A stretch of 64,000 bases of DNA, taken from contig NZ_BAOG01000023.1 of assembly GCF_000400365.1 (NCBI RefSeq), positions 53,704 through 117,703 of the forward strand. Reading direction: 5' to 3'. Under the pieces are notes generated by a model, which saw nothing but the letters and a program-made list of their open reading frames with translations, ran no database searches and had not been told where the DNA came from. The position numbers and the translations under genes are program-made. This document shows positions 55,759 through 64,000 of the stretch, in pieces. This stretch comes from Vibrio jasicida CAIM 1864 = LMG 25398 (GTDB lineage Bacteria > Pseudomonadota > Gammaproteobacteria > Enterobacterales > Vibrionaceae). Numbering within the stretch: position 1 is the stretch's first letter; every line of letters starts with the position of its first letter.

Positions 55759-56652
55759 TCACCAGCGCTTGGATTCTGACATGCTAATGGAGAGGTGGTC
55801 GATAAAGGCTCTTAATAACGGTGTGACTTGTTTACGTGTGCCATAGATGGCATGAACGCCTAATGTTTTTGGGTGCCATTCCGGTAACAGTTGAATCAGT
55901 TTACCCTCAGTGATCAAATCTTTCACGGTTGGGAAGGGCTGTAAGCTGATTCCGTTACCATTTAAAGCGGCAGCAAGCAGTACTTCCGGGGTATTCGCGC
56001 TGATATTGCCTTTGATGGAGACTGATTCATCACCGTTTGGTCCAGAGAATATCCACTCAGAACGACCAAAATAGCTAAAGGACAGACAGTTGTGGTGTCC
56101 TAGGTCTTGGGCGTTTAACGGTGCGCCTTTTTGTTCGATATATTTGGGGGACGCACATATCACCGAGCGGCATTCACCTAATCGCTTTGCTACCACATTA
56201 GCAGGCAACTCATTGGTGATGCGTATCGCAAGATCAATGCGTGATTCCACGAGGTTTACGGTTTCATCTGTCGACACAATATCAATCGCCACATCAGGCC
56301 ATTGTTCAACAAAGCTTGTGATTGCATCAATGAGGAAGCTACTCACAATGGAATAGCTAGCGGTAATACGCAATTGACCTTTTAGGTTCACTCGATTTTG
56401 GTTTCGGATTCCGCTTAGGGATTCTTCAAGTGCAAGTAACTCTCGTGCAATCTCAAGCGTCTCTTTCCCTGCACTGGTTAAGCTGAGGCTTCGAGTTGTG
56501 CGGTGGAGTAAACGAGTATCCATCCACTTTTCGAGCTCACCTAAATAACGTGTCACTTTAGTTCGCGAAAGATCGAGATGCTCAGCGGCCGCACTTAAGC
56601 TTCCTCGCTCTACGATCGTGACAAAGACATTCATTGCCTCAAGTCTGTCCAT
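55759..56652 (-). CDS. LysR-family regulator next to the MBL-fold gene
   Basis: 297 residues. Helix-turn-helix GSLSAAAEHLDLSRTKVTRY at residues 17-36. A complete LysR effector domain follows, with GNGISLQPFPTVKDL. It is divergent from the metallo-beta-lactamase-fold gene at 56810, 157 bases away, so control of that gene is likely. It converges with the glycosidase gene. Confidence 0.87.
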   Translation of the reverse strand: MDRLEAMNVFVTIVERGSLSAAAEHLDLSRTKVTRYLGELEKWMDTRLLHRTTRSLSLTSAGKETLEIARELLALEESLSGIRNQNRVNLKGQLRITASYSIVSSFLIDAITSFVEQWPDVAIDIVSTDETVNLVESRIDLAIRITNELPANVVAKRLGECRSVICASPKYIEQKGAPLNAQDLGHHNCLSFSYFGRSEWIFSGPNGDESVSIKGNISANTPEVLLAAALNGNGISLQPFPTVKDLITEGKLIQLLPEWHPKTLGVHAIYGTRKQVTPLLRAFIDHLSISMSESKRW

Positions 56653-56809
56653 TTTGCTGCTTCACCTTAAGAAAATTACCGTCACAGTATATGTCCGGAT
56701 TTTGCAATAGTGAAAGTTAATTTGCTGTCTATTTCATCTAAAACCAATCAAATAAGATGGCCTCAACACTAAACGAGCCGCATGAGTTGGTTCTCTAATA
56801 CGGAATAAG

Positions 56810-57682
56810 ATGATGAATAAGCGTTCAATTACTCTACTGATCACAGCACTAGCGGCATCGAACTATGTGTCGGCTGCGGACTTAACGATTACCCACTACA
56901 ACCCCGGTGAAAATGCGATCTTTCCTGCAAGCTCTGTGCTTGTTTCTGGTGAAAAAGAGCTGATGTTGTTTGACGCACAATTTAACGTCAAAGACGGAAA
57001 AAAGTTAGTGGAACAGATTAAAAAGAGTGGCAAAGAGCTGTCGATGATTTACATCAGCAGCGGTGACCCCGACTATTATTTTGGCTTAGAGCCTATTGTT
57101 GCGGCCTTCCCTGATGTAAAAGTGGTTGCGAGCGAAGCGGTTGTTAAACATATCGAGCGAACAAAAGACGCGAAACTGGCGTACTGGGGACCTATTTTGG
57201 AAGAGGGGGCACCGTCAAAAATTGTTGTGCCTATTGTACTCAATGACACGACTTTGACGCTTGAAGGTAAGCGCATTGAAGTAAAAGAAATCAATACTCA
57301 TGATGCTTACCTTTGGGTGCCTTCGGCGGAAACGGTATTTGGTGGAGTATCGGTTTACAGTGGCGTTCATGTTTGGATGGCGGACACTCAGTCGAAACAA
57401 GAGCGTGCTCAATGGTCCCAATCGCTGGAGCGCATGAAAGCACTGAAACCAAAAAACGTCATTCCGGGACACTACCTAGGTGATATGCCGAAAGGTGTGG
57501 AAGGTGTTCAATTCACTATAAACTACATCGCAGACATCGAGCAGACGTTAGAAAAATTAAGCAAGCCATCATCAAGCGAGATTTCGGCAGCGATGAAGGC
57601 TAAGTACCCGAAGTTTGCTGCCACAGAAGGCGATTTAGAACTGGGCGCGAAAGTGCTAAGTGGTGAAATGGAGTGGCATTAA
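56810..57682 (+). CDS. Exported MBL-fold protein with altered metal site
   Basis: 290 residues; a second in-frame ATG follows the first. The signal peptide (MMNKRSITLLITALAASNYVSA) indicates periplasmic location. The fold is shown by SSVLVSGEKELMLFDAQF, IYISSGDPDYYFG and VIPGHYLGDMP. The canonical HxHxDH metal motif is SSGDPDY here, with every histidine replaced; only the His in PGHY of the distal ligand set remains. It is likely a member of an MBL-like group (Vmh type), whose substrate is unknown. It lies divergent from a LysR gene and is alone in its unit. Confidence 0.8.
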   Translation: MMNKRSITLLITALAASNYVSAADLTITHYNPGENAIFPASSVLVSGEKELMLFDAQFNVKDGKKLVEQIKKSGKELSMIYISSGDPDYYFGLEPIVAAFPDVKVVASEAVVKHIERTKDAKLAYWGPILEEGAPSKIVVPIVLNDTTLTLEGKRIEVKEINTHDAYLWVPSAETVFGGVSVYSGVHVWMADTQSKQERAQWSQSLERMKALKPKNVIPGHYLGDMPKGVEGVQFTINYIADIEQTLEKLSKPSSSEISAAMKAKYPKFAATEGDLELGAKVLSGEMEWH

Positions 57683-57713
57683 TCTAAGCCTGTTATTTGC
57701 CATACTACCCAAA

Positions 57714-57740
57714 AACAGCCCCTCATTGTGAGGGGCTGTT
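57714..57740 (+). terminator. Terminator after MBL-fold gene
   Basis: A 12-base-pair stem (AACAGCCCCTCA / TGAGGGGCTGTT) with a 3-base loop; about 30 bases after the stop codon. The tail GTCGT is not T-rich. Confidence 0.75.
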
Positions 57741-58086
57741 GTCGTAATAGCTTTGCCACTTGTCGACGTGGTTTACGATGTGATTGCTGATGAGTGGTAA
57801 GTAATTAAAGGCGTGTTCAAAGCTTCAGAACAATTCTTGCCGAGTTACGTCACATACTGACACATTCAAAATCGGTACATGACCGATTAAATAACCATAC
57901 AAAAAGTCATATTTTTGGTGTCACAGATGATTGGTGTATTTTTCCCCAATAAATACCTAGTCTAACGTGCAAATTATCTGTTAATTCATCACGGTGATGG
58001 ACGTCATATAACTTGATACAGTTTGGTCAATTTAGTGCCTGTAGGGGTGTTAACACACTTCTTCATTGTCATAAGAGTCGAACAGT
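57741..58086. other. Regulatory region upstream of vgrG
   Basis: No gene. Contains a perfect inverted repeat at 57871-57887 (ATCGGT - ACATG - ACCGAT) and a smaller palindrome ATCACGGTGAT at about 57988-57998. These could be operators, though no regulator gene adjoins. No -24/-12 sigma-54 element was found. Confidence 0.5.
57871..57887. promoter_or_regulatory. Inverted repeat, possible operator upstream of vgrG
   Basis: Six-base arms ATCGGT and ACCGAT around ACATG, fully palindromic in the arms, 200 bases before the vgrG start. Function is inferred. Confidence 0.45.
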
Positions 58087-60345
58087 ATGGTAAATGATGT
58101 GGATTTCACCTTTTATGTTTCTGGGTTCTCCGGTGCATTTAAAGTCGAAAGCTTCCGGATTACGGAAACAGTCTCTTCTCCCTTTGAAATGAACCTGACG
58201 GTGTTGTCCGGCGACGATGCCATCACGTTTGAAGCCTTAAGCCGAAAAATGGGCGTCCTGAGCCTGTTTGGTCAAGGTGTAGGAACGGCTCGCCAGTTTA
58301 ACGGCAGTATCTCTGAACTTCGTTACTTAGGCTCTGGCCGCCGCTTCTCGCGTTATCATATTACCTTGGTTCCACACCTCTGGTTTCTCACTCAGCGTCA
58401 GGACTGTCGCATCTTTCAGATGCAAGCTGCTCCCGACATCATTCGTCAGGTCTTTGATGACGCAGGCATGAGCGATTACCGCTTTGAACTATCAGCGCAA
58501 TACGAAGCGAAAGAGTACGTTCTTCAATACCGTGAGAACGACCAGCATTTTGTACAGCGACTAATGGCAGAGCACGGCCTTTGGTATTATTTCGAGCATA
58601 ACGAGGCTGGACATACCATGGTCATTGTCGATAGCAACGATGCGATACCTGAGCTCATCAGTTCACCTACTAATGCTTCTTACCTAGGACCTGTGATTTA
58701 TCATGCCCAAGGTGGTGGCACGCCAGATCGAGAACACATCTTCGACCTCGAACAAGCGCATTGTACTCGCACTGGCATCGTCAGCTATGGCGATTACAAC
58801 TATCTCACGCCGAAAATCCCACAAGGAAAAAGCGCCGATGAAGGCCCGAACTTTGATTTGCAGCGCTACGACTATCTTGGCCGTTATACTTCACCAGACT
58901 TAGGGCAGCAGCGTGTAACGGAGTGGATGTCCGAATACACGGTGGACAGCCATCAGATTGAAGCTGCGAGCGATATCATGCGTCTCACCGCAGGCTACAG
59001 CTTCGATATCAGCCAGCATCCTCGTTTAGGCATCAACCGTGATTACCTCATGTTGACGGTGATGCACACGGGCTTTAACCCTCGTGTGCACGAAGAAGAG
59101 TCGAGCGATGAGCCTACGACTTATCACAATCAGTTTGTCTGCTTACCTCGAGACGTAACATTCCGTGCGCCTAAAATGGCGTCACCTGTCGTTGATGGTC
59201 CTCAAACTGCGGTTGTGGTTGGTCCTGCGGGTGAAGAAATCTACACCGATGAATATGGACGCATCAAAGTTCAGTTCCATTGGGACCGCTACGCACAAAG
59301 CGATGAGCATAGTTCATGTTGGCTACGTGTTAGTCAATCAATGGCAGCACCGAACTGGGGCGCAGTGTATTTACCGCGAATTGGGCATGAAGTGATTGTG
59401 ACCTTCCTAGAAGGTGACCCAGACCGCCCGTTAGTGACGGGGGCGGTGTACAACGGTTTACACACGCCACCATACCCGCTACCAGAGAATAAAACGCGCA
59501 CTGTGTTTAGAACCCAAAGCCACAAGGCCGAAGGTTACAACGAAATGTACTTTGAAGATGAGAATAACCAAGAAGAAGTTCATTTCCGCGCTCAAAAAGA
59601 CATGAAGACTAAAGTGCTCAATAACCGTTACCGGGATATCGGTAATGATGAGGAGCTAAAAGTCGGCAACAACCAAGAAAATAATATCTTAGGCGACCGT
59701 AAAGAAGTGATTGACGGGCATAAAACCTCCATCACTAAGCAAACCTTTATGGAGCAAGTTGAAGAAGATGTTCACGTTACTTACAACGCTAATGAATCCG
59801 AGAAAATAGCCAACAACCGAGATTTGTACATCGACGAAAATCGTCAAACTTTGATTGGCAAAGATGATTCACTGGATGTAGGGCAAGACCAAAACACGGT
59901 AATCATGGCATCGCGCTCTATTGATGTGGGGGCTGACGACACACATAGCATCGGCAATACCCTCAGTGTCGAAGTGAACGGTAACACCTCTATCCGCTCT
60001 GATGGCGAAACGGCGGTGGTCTCAGCGGATGAAATCAAGTTCCTCGTTGGTGCATCCAGCTTAGTGCTAAAGAGCAGCGGCAACATCCATTTAAACGGCA
60101 CCTCCATTACCATTGATGGTGCGAGTAGTGTCACCGCAACGGGTGGAAAAGTAGACATCAATCCGGGCGGCGCGGCAAACGGTAATAACAGGGTTTCTAC
60201 AAGAAGACCAAGGAAACCATCGCTGGCGATGAAACCGATGCCTGTGATGTCACCCGCGGCGTATGCCGGATTGGTTGAGGAAGGCAGTTTACTACAAGAA
60301 ATTTGTGATTGTGGGAGTGGAAGAACATGCCAATTACACAGCTAA
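58087..60345 (+). CDS. vgrG: Type VI secretion tip protein VgrG
   Basis: 752 residues. It has the gp27-like opening (VNDVDFTFYVSGFSGAFKVE and YVLQYRENDQHFVQRLMAEHGLWYYFEH in two parts), the gp5-like OB segment GRIKVQFHWDRYAQSDEHS with SCWLRVSQSMAAPNWGAVYLPR and GHEVIVTFLEGDPDRPLVTG, and a long beta-helical spike. The spike's C-terminal 60 residues end in a Lys/Arg/Pro-rich stretch and ICDCGSGRTCQLHS, a cysteine-containing tail that could bind the next gene products. The stop overlaps the DUF4123 start by 19 bases. It forms the tip that carries effectors through T6SS. Confidence 0.95.
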   Translation: MVNDVDFTFYVSGFSGAFKVESFRITETVSSPFEMNLTVLSGDDAITFEALSRKMGVLSLFGQGVGTARQFNGSISELRYLGSGRRFSRYHITLVPHLWFLTQRQDCRIFQMQAAPDIIRQVFDDAGMSDYRFELSAQYEAKEYVLQYRENDQHFVQRLMAEHGLWYYFEHNEAGHTMVIVDSNDAIPELISSPTNASYLGPVIYHAQGGGTPDREHIFDLEQAHCTRTGIVSYGDYNYLTPKIPQGKSADEGPNFDLQRYDYLGRYTSPDLGQQRVTEWMSEYTVDSHQIEAASDIMRLTAGYSFDISQHPRLGINRDYLMLTVMHTGFNPRVHEEESSDEPTTYHNQFVCLPRDVTFRAPKMASPVVDGPQTAVVVGPAGEEIYTDEYGRIKVQFHWDRYAQSDEHSSCWLRVSQSMAAPNWGAVYLPRIGHEVIVTFLEGDPDRPLVTGAVYNGLHTPPYPLPENKTRTVFRTQSHKAEGYNEMYFEDENNQEEVHFRAQKDMKTKVLNNRYRDIGNDEELKVGNNQENNILGDRKEVIDGHKTSITKQTFMEQVEEDVHVTYNANESEKIANNRDLYIDENRQTLIGKDDSLDVGQDQNTVIMASRSIDVGADDTHSIGNTLSVEVNGNTSIRSDGETAVVSADEIKFLVGASSLVLKSSGNIHLNGTSITIDGASSVTATGGKVDINPGGAANGNNRVSTRRPRKPSLAMKPMPVMSPAAYAGLVEEGSLLQEICDCGSGRTCQLHS

Positions 60346-60920
60346 ACCCTGAATGGGATATTAAACCTATTCCACCATTATTCTCGTCGGGTGACGAAAA
60401 GCTTTACGTGCTGATTGAACCTACATTATGGCCTGAGTGGGAGGAATCGTTATCCGACAGTGAAGCTGTTCCACTTTTTGCTAAAACTCGATTCGCAGCC
60501 GTTGGTAATGGCCCTCTGTTAGTGGAAACTCTCGAGAAACAGAAGCTAGAGACTGTGCAAAACCACCTAGAAGCAACGCCTTCTGGCTGCCTTGTTGTTA
60601 CCGCAAATTCGATAGATATAGAAAGTCTTGCCACATCTTTACGAAATCGTCTTTTTGTCCGGCATGGTCAAGCGCAAGCTATGATGCGGTTTTATGAGCC
60701 TCGTAAACTTGTCATGTTCATTGGTTCATTGAATTCGAACCAAAGGCAGCAGTTCTTCCCATTACTGACTCGAATCCAATGGTTTGACCGGCAGTGGTTG
60801 GGCGCTTCATGGCAAACGCCAGAGAAGAGTCAGAATATTCCAGTGACTTGGGATCTAACGCCGTCACAAATACAAACCATGAACTTAATCTCAGCCCATT
60901 GGCAAGGAGTGAGCGCCTAA
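60327..60920 (+). CDS. DUF4123 T6SS effector chaperone/adaptor
   Basis: 197 residues from the ATG at 60327 (GGAGTGGAAG upstream); its start lies within the end of vgrG. The region LYVLIEPTLWPEWEESLSDS, GPLLVETLEKQKL and RNRLFVRHGQAQAMMRFYEPR matches DUF4123, which loads a cognate effector onto VgrG. Its stop TAA overlaps the next gene's ATG (TAATG), so vgrG, chaperone and effector are translationally coupled. Confidence 0.9.
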   Translation: MPITQLNPEWDIKPIPPLFSSGDEKLYVLIEPTLWPEWEESLSDSEAVPLFAKTRFAAVGNGPLLVETLEKQKLETVQNHLEATPSGCLVVTANSIDIESLATSLRNRLFVRHGQAQAMMRFYEPRKLVMFIGSLNSNQRQQFFPLLTRIQWFDRQWLGASWQTPEKSQNIPVTWDLTPSQIQTMNLISAHWQGVSA

Positions 60921-63394
60921 TGAGCAAAACTTACACCATCAACGCAGGCGATACTCTACTTAAAATCGCGATTGAGCAAGACGTGGACTTCACAACATTG
61001 CTTGAATTGAACCCCCAATACCAATCGAACCCTGACTTTATCCGTATCGGCGAGGCGCTCACGCTACCAGACGACACTCCGGTAGAAGTCGTTGAGCCCG
61101 AGCACCCTGTAGAGCCAGTTTCAGATATGCGAGAGCTGGCTTCGGACAGCCCCTTATTCGCTCCCCCTCTCTGTCAACCTATTGATGTTCACGATGTTAT
61201 CTTCTTAACTGGGGACAGCCCTTTTGAGTATTGGTTATTAGATGAGAAAGCTGCCAAAGAACTTGAACAAGAAAGTCAAAATACGGACCTTCTTTTGGAT
61301 AACTACAAGACACTACTAGAATCGGCGCCAAAAGGAGACGAGATCACTCGTGAGTCGATGGAAGCGCATACACGGAAAAAAGAAGCTTGGCTTGCCGATG
61401 CAAATTATGCAGGGATGTTTGCAACAGAAGAGGTTCAGAATAATCCAGCAAGCCGACGAGCGGCACAAATAAGAGAAAGCCAGCCCCAAGTAAACTTCAA
61501 TTCAAAGCGAGCGAGTTCATCCAAGAAGTCGCTAGAAGAGCGTAAAGCGTTTGTTGAAAAATACCACAAGACAACTTTCTTTGCTGAAGGCTCGACAGAG
61601 GCGTTAAGACAGCAAGTCCTCAAAAGTATTCAAAGCGAGATTGATTACTATCAGGGCTTAGAAGATCAGGCGGAAAGCAAAAAAACAAATGAGACAGTTA
61701 CAAAGGTTAGTCTCAATGGCAACACTGTCAAAAAGGAACTCAAAACACGTAAAGTAAAAACGCACGTTGCTGAAGTCTATTCTGTTAAACAAGGCCGCTA
61801 CGTATATGTACGCTCACACTTTCATGAGCGTGAGGAAAAACGCTGGCAACGTTCATATACGCATACAAATGCGATGAAGGCTCTTGAGCAAAAAGATTAC
61901 AAAGGCTTTGGTAACGCCGTTGCTAAAGACATTAAACAGACAAAAAATGATCTTAAAATTACCACGCAGTTAGCGCAGTGGAAGGCAGAAGGGAATAAAT
62001 GGGTTGAGTGGAAAGCGACTCAGAAATTATTGCAGTATGAAGGCAATGCCATTTTTGCCGTTAGCGCAGAGGCGCAGCTTTTTCGCTGGGGAGCTCAAGC
62101 TACCGCAGCCAGTAACTTTGAGCCAACGAAAGGTAAAATTGACATCGGTGTTGGTGCTGATGCAAGTGTATCGCTTGTAGAAGCCAAAGCAGAAGCGAAC
62201 CTGTTTCTACCTTATGAAAGTGGTTTTGCTGCTCGGCTAAGCTATCGCGATGCTAATGGAGAGGACGCAACTTATTCATTTGGTTGTTTTCGGTTAAATG
62301 GGTCGGTAGGCATTGGATGCTTTGTCGGAATAGCAGCAGAAGGCGGAGGGAGTGCAGGCAACGGAAATGAAAACGGTGAAAGTGTCGGTGTCCTTTTCAC
62401 TCCTCGAATTAACATGGCGAAATCCCCAAAGGGACAGGTGGGATTCAAAGTTCAAGGGTTTGCCGGAGGCAAAGTGAGCGGCCAATTAACCGGAGCAATA
62501 GAGTGGCAAGCACCAGAGGGTGATAACTCCAGCTCATTCAATGCGCTTGCTAAGGTGAGTTTGGCCGGAAATATTGGCGCGGGAGGTGGTTTTGGTGCGG
62601 ACTTTCAACTAGCCCTCACTGGCGGCAAATTCTATTTAATGTGCTCAGGCCAGCTGGTCTGGGGCGTAGGCGGCGGCGGCGGTTTTGGCGTACTTATTGA
62701 TGGCGAGAAACTGTGGGAGCTGACCCTAACTATTTTAAAAGCCTTGCAATACGTCGATTACCGTTATCTCTATAATATAAATGAAGACGCATACAAGCAC
62801 TTGCTCAACTCAACGTTGGTCGCGTTTGCTAGAGGCTTGGTTACCGATCCTTCACAAACCTTTGAAAAGGTATTAGTTAACGGTGAGAGGCAGGTGATGA
62901 TATGGAGAGATGAATTTAACAAAGTACGTGAACGGCAGAAAAAAGCGACGATTCTCGCCACTCATATTCTTGATGACTCAACGTTATCTGGTGTGCCATT
63001 TGAGCAATTGTTACCCGAGGCAATTGGGATTATGCTTGATATATTGGTAGAGGAATTCCCTCTGAGTTTTAATGAGCAGCAAGAGAGCGCAATACATAAA
63101 TTACTTTGCAAAAGCACTTACAGCTGGCATAAATTCGAAGAAATTTTGCAATGCATGAACCCAGACGGAGAAGCTGGTCGGGGGGATAAGGTAATGTTTG
63201 ATAACCTTGCGCGCATTAATGCAATTTTGGACAACACACAGCAGCATGATTTTAACTTGTGGGTGACGCAGTTAGCAGAGAAAAATAAACGGGATGCTAC
63301 CAGCACGCCTTACACACCGTTAAGCGGTGAAGCACTCACTCGCAAAAAAGCTCAAATTACCACGCGCAATGATGAATACTTACCGTATCGATAA
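60920..63394 (+). CDS. Probable T6SS effector with N-terminal LysM
   Basis: 824 residues from the ATG at 60920, which overlaps the chaperone stop; AAGGAG lies 11 bases upstream. Residues about 3-48 form a LysM domain (YTINAGDTLLKIAIEQD to RIGEALTLPDD). A helical middle follows, then a remarkably Gly/Ala-rich region at about 430-600 (for example GADASVSLVEAKAEA, GGGGFGVLIDG) and a helical C-terminus. By location behind a DUF4123 chaperone it is most likely the cargo of the upstream VgrG. Target unknown; membrane disruption by glycine-zipper elements is a guess. A candidate immunity protein was not found on this strand. Confidence 0.78.
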   Translation: MSKTYTINAGDTLLKIAIEQDVDFTTLLELNPQYQSNPDFIRIGEALTLPDDTPVEVVEPEHPVEPVSDMRELASDSPLFAPPLCQPIDVHDVIFLTGDSPFEYWLLDEKAAKELEQESQNTDLLLDNYKTLLESAPKGDEITRESMEAHTRKKEAWLADANYAGMFATEEVQNNPASRRAAQIRESQPQVNFNSKRASSSKKSLEERKAFVEKYHKTTFFAEGSTEALRQQVLKSIQSEIDYYQGLEDQAESKKTNETVTKVSLNGNTVKKELKTRKVKTHVAEVYSVKQGRYVYVRSHFHEREEKRWQRSYTHTNAMKALEQKDYKGFGNAVAKDIKQTKNDLKITTQLAQWKAEGNKWVEWKATQKLLQYEGNAIFAVSAEAQLFRWGAQATAASNFEPTKGKIDIGVGADASVSLVEAKAEANLFLPYESGFAARLSYRDANGEDATYSFGCFRLNGSVGIGCFVGIAAEGGGSAGNGNENGESVGVLFTPRINMAKSPKGQVGFKVQGFAGGKVSGQLTGAIEWQAPEGDNSSSFNALAKVSLAGNIGAGGGFGADFQLALTGGKFYLMCSGQLVWGVGGGGGFGVLIDGEKLWELTLTILKALQYVDYRYLYNINEDAYKHLLNSTLVAFARGLVTDPSQTFEKVLVNGERQVMIWRDEFNKVRERQKKATILATHILDDSTLSGVPFEQLLPEAIGIMLDILVEEFPLSFNEQQESAIHKLLCKSTYSWHKFEEILQCMNPDGEAGRGDKVMFDNLARINAILDNTQQHDFNLWVTQLAEKNKRDATSTPYTPLSGEALTRKKAQITTRNDEYLPYR

Positions 63395-63400
63395 CTTACT

Positions 63401-63439
63401 AAGAGAGGAAATTGAACCTTATGGTAAATTTCCTCTCTT
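63401..63439. terminator. Bidirectional terminator between effector and FGE genes
   Basis: A 13-base-pair stem (AAGAGAGGAAATT / AATTTCCTCTCTT) enclosing a 13-base loop; the plus-strand tail begins TCGC and the minus side has A/T runs. Confidence 0.85.
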
Positions 63440-63447
63440 TCGCGCAA

Positions 63448-64000
63448 TTACTTGACTGGAGAGGCTTGCTGAAGTGCACAACGAAAGCTCACTGATGGGA
63501 AGTACCACTCTAAGACTGGTATATCATGTATACGTGAAAAGACCATAGTCATTCCTGCCGCATCACGAAGCACTTTTTCCGTGCCAGAGTCAGGGCCTTG
63601 CGGATTATGTTCCGGTGAATTCTGGTAATATGTTGGTGAGTACCAATCATTGACCCACTCGCTTACCTGATTAGACATGCCTGCTATTCCCAACGGGTTT
63701 GGGGGATAGGAGTCAACATTTTCGATATCTGTTGAGCTGTTGACTTCACTCTCTTTGTAATCCACGTTACGCCCCATCTCTGGATCGAAATAATGAGAAT
63801 TGTACATTTGACGATAACCATTATTTGTCGCGAAATAAACCATTTCTCCACGACTTCTTGCTGCATATTCCCATTGCGCTTCCGTTGGTAGATCAAATGG
63901 TAATGCGCTGATATCACCTAGCCATTGACAATAGTCTTTCGCTTCTTGCCATTTCTTTGCAGATGCCGCAGTATTTTGCCCGTCCTCCATTGCATACACA
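63448..64000 (-). CDS. Formylglycine-generating-enzyme (SUMF1)-like protein, N-terminus off-window
   Basis: The visible 183 residues reach the window's right edge. FGE/SUMF1-domain hallmarks are LPTEAQWEYAARSR, then GIAGMSNQVSEWVNDWY, VLRDAAG and the terminal SFRCALQQ. These domains are found in formylglycine oxidases, but also in many non-catalytic proteins; the two Cys of true FGE lie in a region partly missing here, so activity cannot be judged. It faces the T6SS effector gene and may belong to the same module. Confidence 0.85.
   Translation of the reverse strand, partial: VYAMEDGQNTAASAKKWQEAKDYCQWLGDISALPFDLPTEAQWEYAARSRGEMVYFATNNGYRQMYNSHYFDPEMGRNVDYKESEVNSSTDIENVDSYPPNPLGIAGMSNQVSEWVNDWYSPTYYQNSPEHNPQGPDSGTEKVLRDAAGMTMVFSRIHDIPVLEWYFPSVSFRCALQQASPVK

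Noticed and set aside
60794..60919. Upstream extension of the LysM effector frame
   Set aside because: It lies inside the DUF4123 gene; the ATG overlapping its stop codon has a good ribosome-binding site and begins the LysM domain.

Overview
The window looks like a chromosomal segment of a marine Vibrio, probably of the Harveyi group (V. parahaemolyticus / V. alginolyticus type). This is an inference from gene content: DUF2058 and ribosome-recycling-factor-like proteins, a second adenylosuccinate-synthetase-like gene, DUF1254/DUF1214 proteins, and a VgrG-DUF4123-LysM effector module. The high density of regulator-plus-metabolism cassettes, including six LysR, two AraC and one LuxR regulator, is what I would expect of the second chromosome. 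No rRNA, tRNA, CRISPR array or transposase was seen.

Layout. 1-3.4 kb: a truncated membrane protein, a small membrane protein, the GltS glutamate symporter and a DsbB-like protein with its 51-residue DUF5993-type partner. 3.6-10.2 kb: a complete tripartite RND efflux operon (adaptor, pump, outer-membrane factor) with its LysR regulator. 10.3-15.8 kb: a DUF6559 protein, a LysR regulator, two DUF1254/DUF1214 secreted proteins around an AraC regulator, and a Dabb protein. 16.1-19.1 kb: a lone large SMC/RloC-like ATPase resembling a defence gene, followed by a decayed copy of the 3' end of the larger DUF1254 gene. 19.1-25.7 kb: tyrS, a LuxR regulator, a SYLF-domain protein and the divergent pair ppsA / PEP-synthase regulatory protein. 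25.9-35.5 kb: an MFS/AraC pair resembling NimT/NimR, periplasmic asparaginase, a CSS-EAL phosphodiesterase, a small zinc-ribbon protein, a divergent PurA paralogue with LysR and RRF-like genes, a YHS protein and DUF2058.

35.9-45.4 kb is the most striking block: five co-oriented genes encoding a YqiJ-like OB-fold membrane protein, a YqiK-type flotillin, a 1620-residue 'DNA repair' AAA ATPase, a single-HKD phospholipase-D-fold protein and a TelA-family protein. Together they look like one membrane-linked stress or defence system.

45.5-57.7 kb: a redox cassette (SDR, MFS, glutaredoxin 2, old yellow enzyme) facing its LysR regulator, then a LysR/YjbR/nucleotidyltransferase group, a six-hairpin glycosidase lipoprotein, another LysR, and a metallo-beta-lactamase-fold protein that lacks its usual metal-binding motif. 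58.1-64 kb: an orphan type VI secretion module (VgrG, DUF4123 chaperone, LysM-containing probable effector) converging on a truncated formylglycine-generating-enzyme-like gene.

Most transcription units end in clear intrinsic terminators, many of them bidirectional between convergent genes. Starts were moved to internal ATGs where Shine-Dalgarno sequences or signal peptides supported this.
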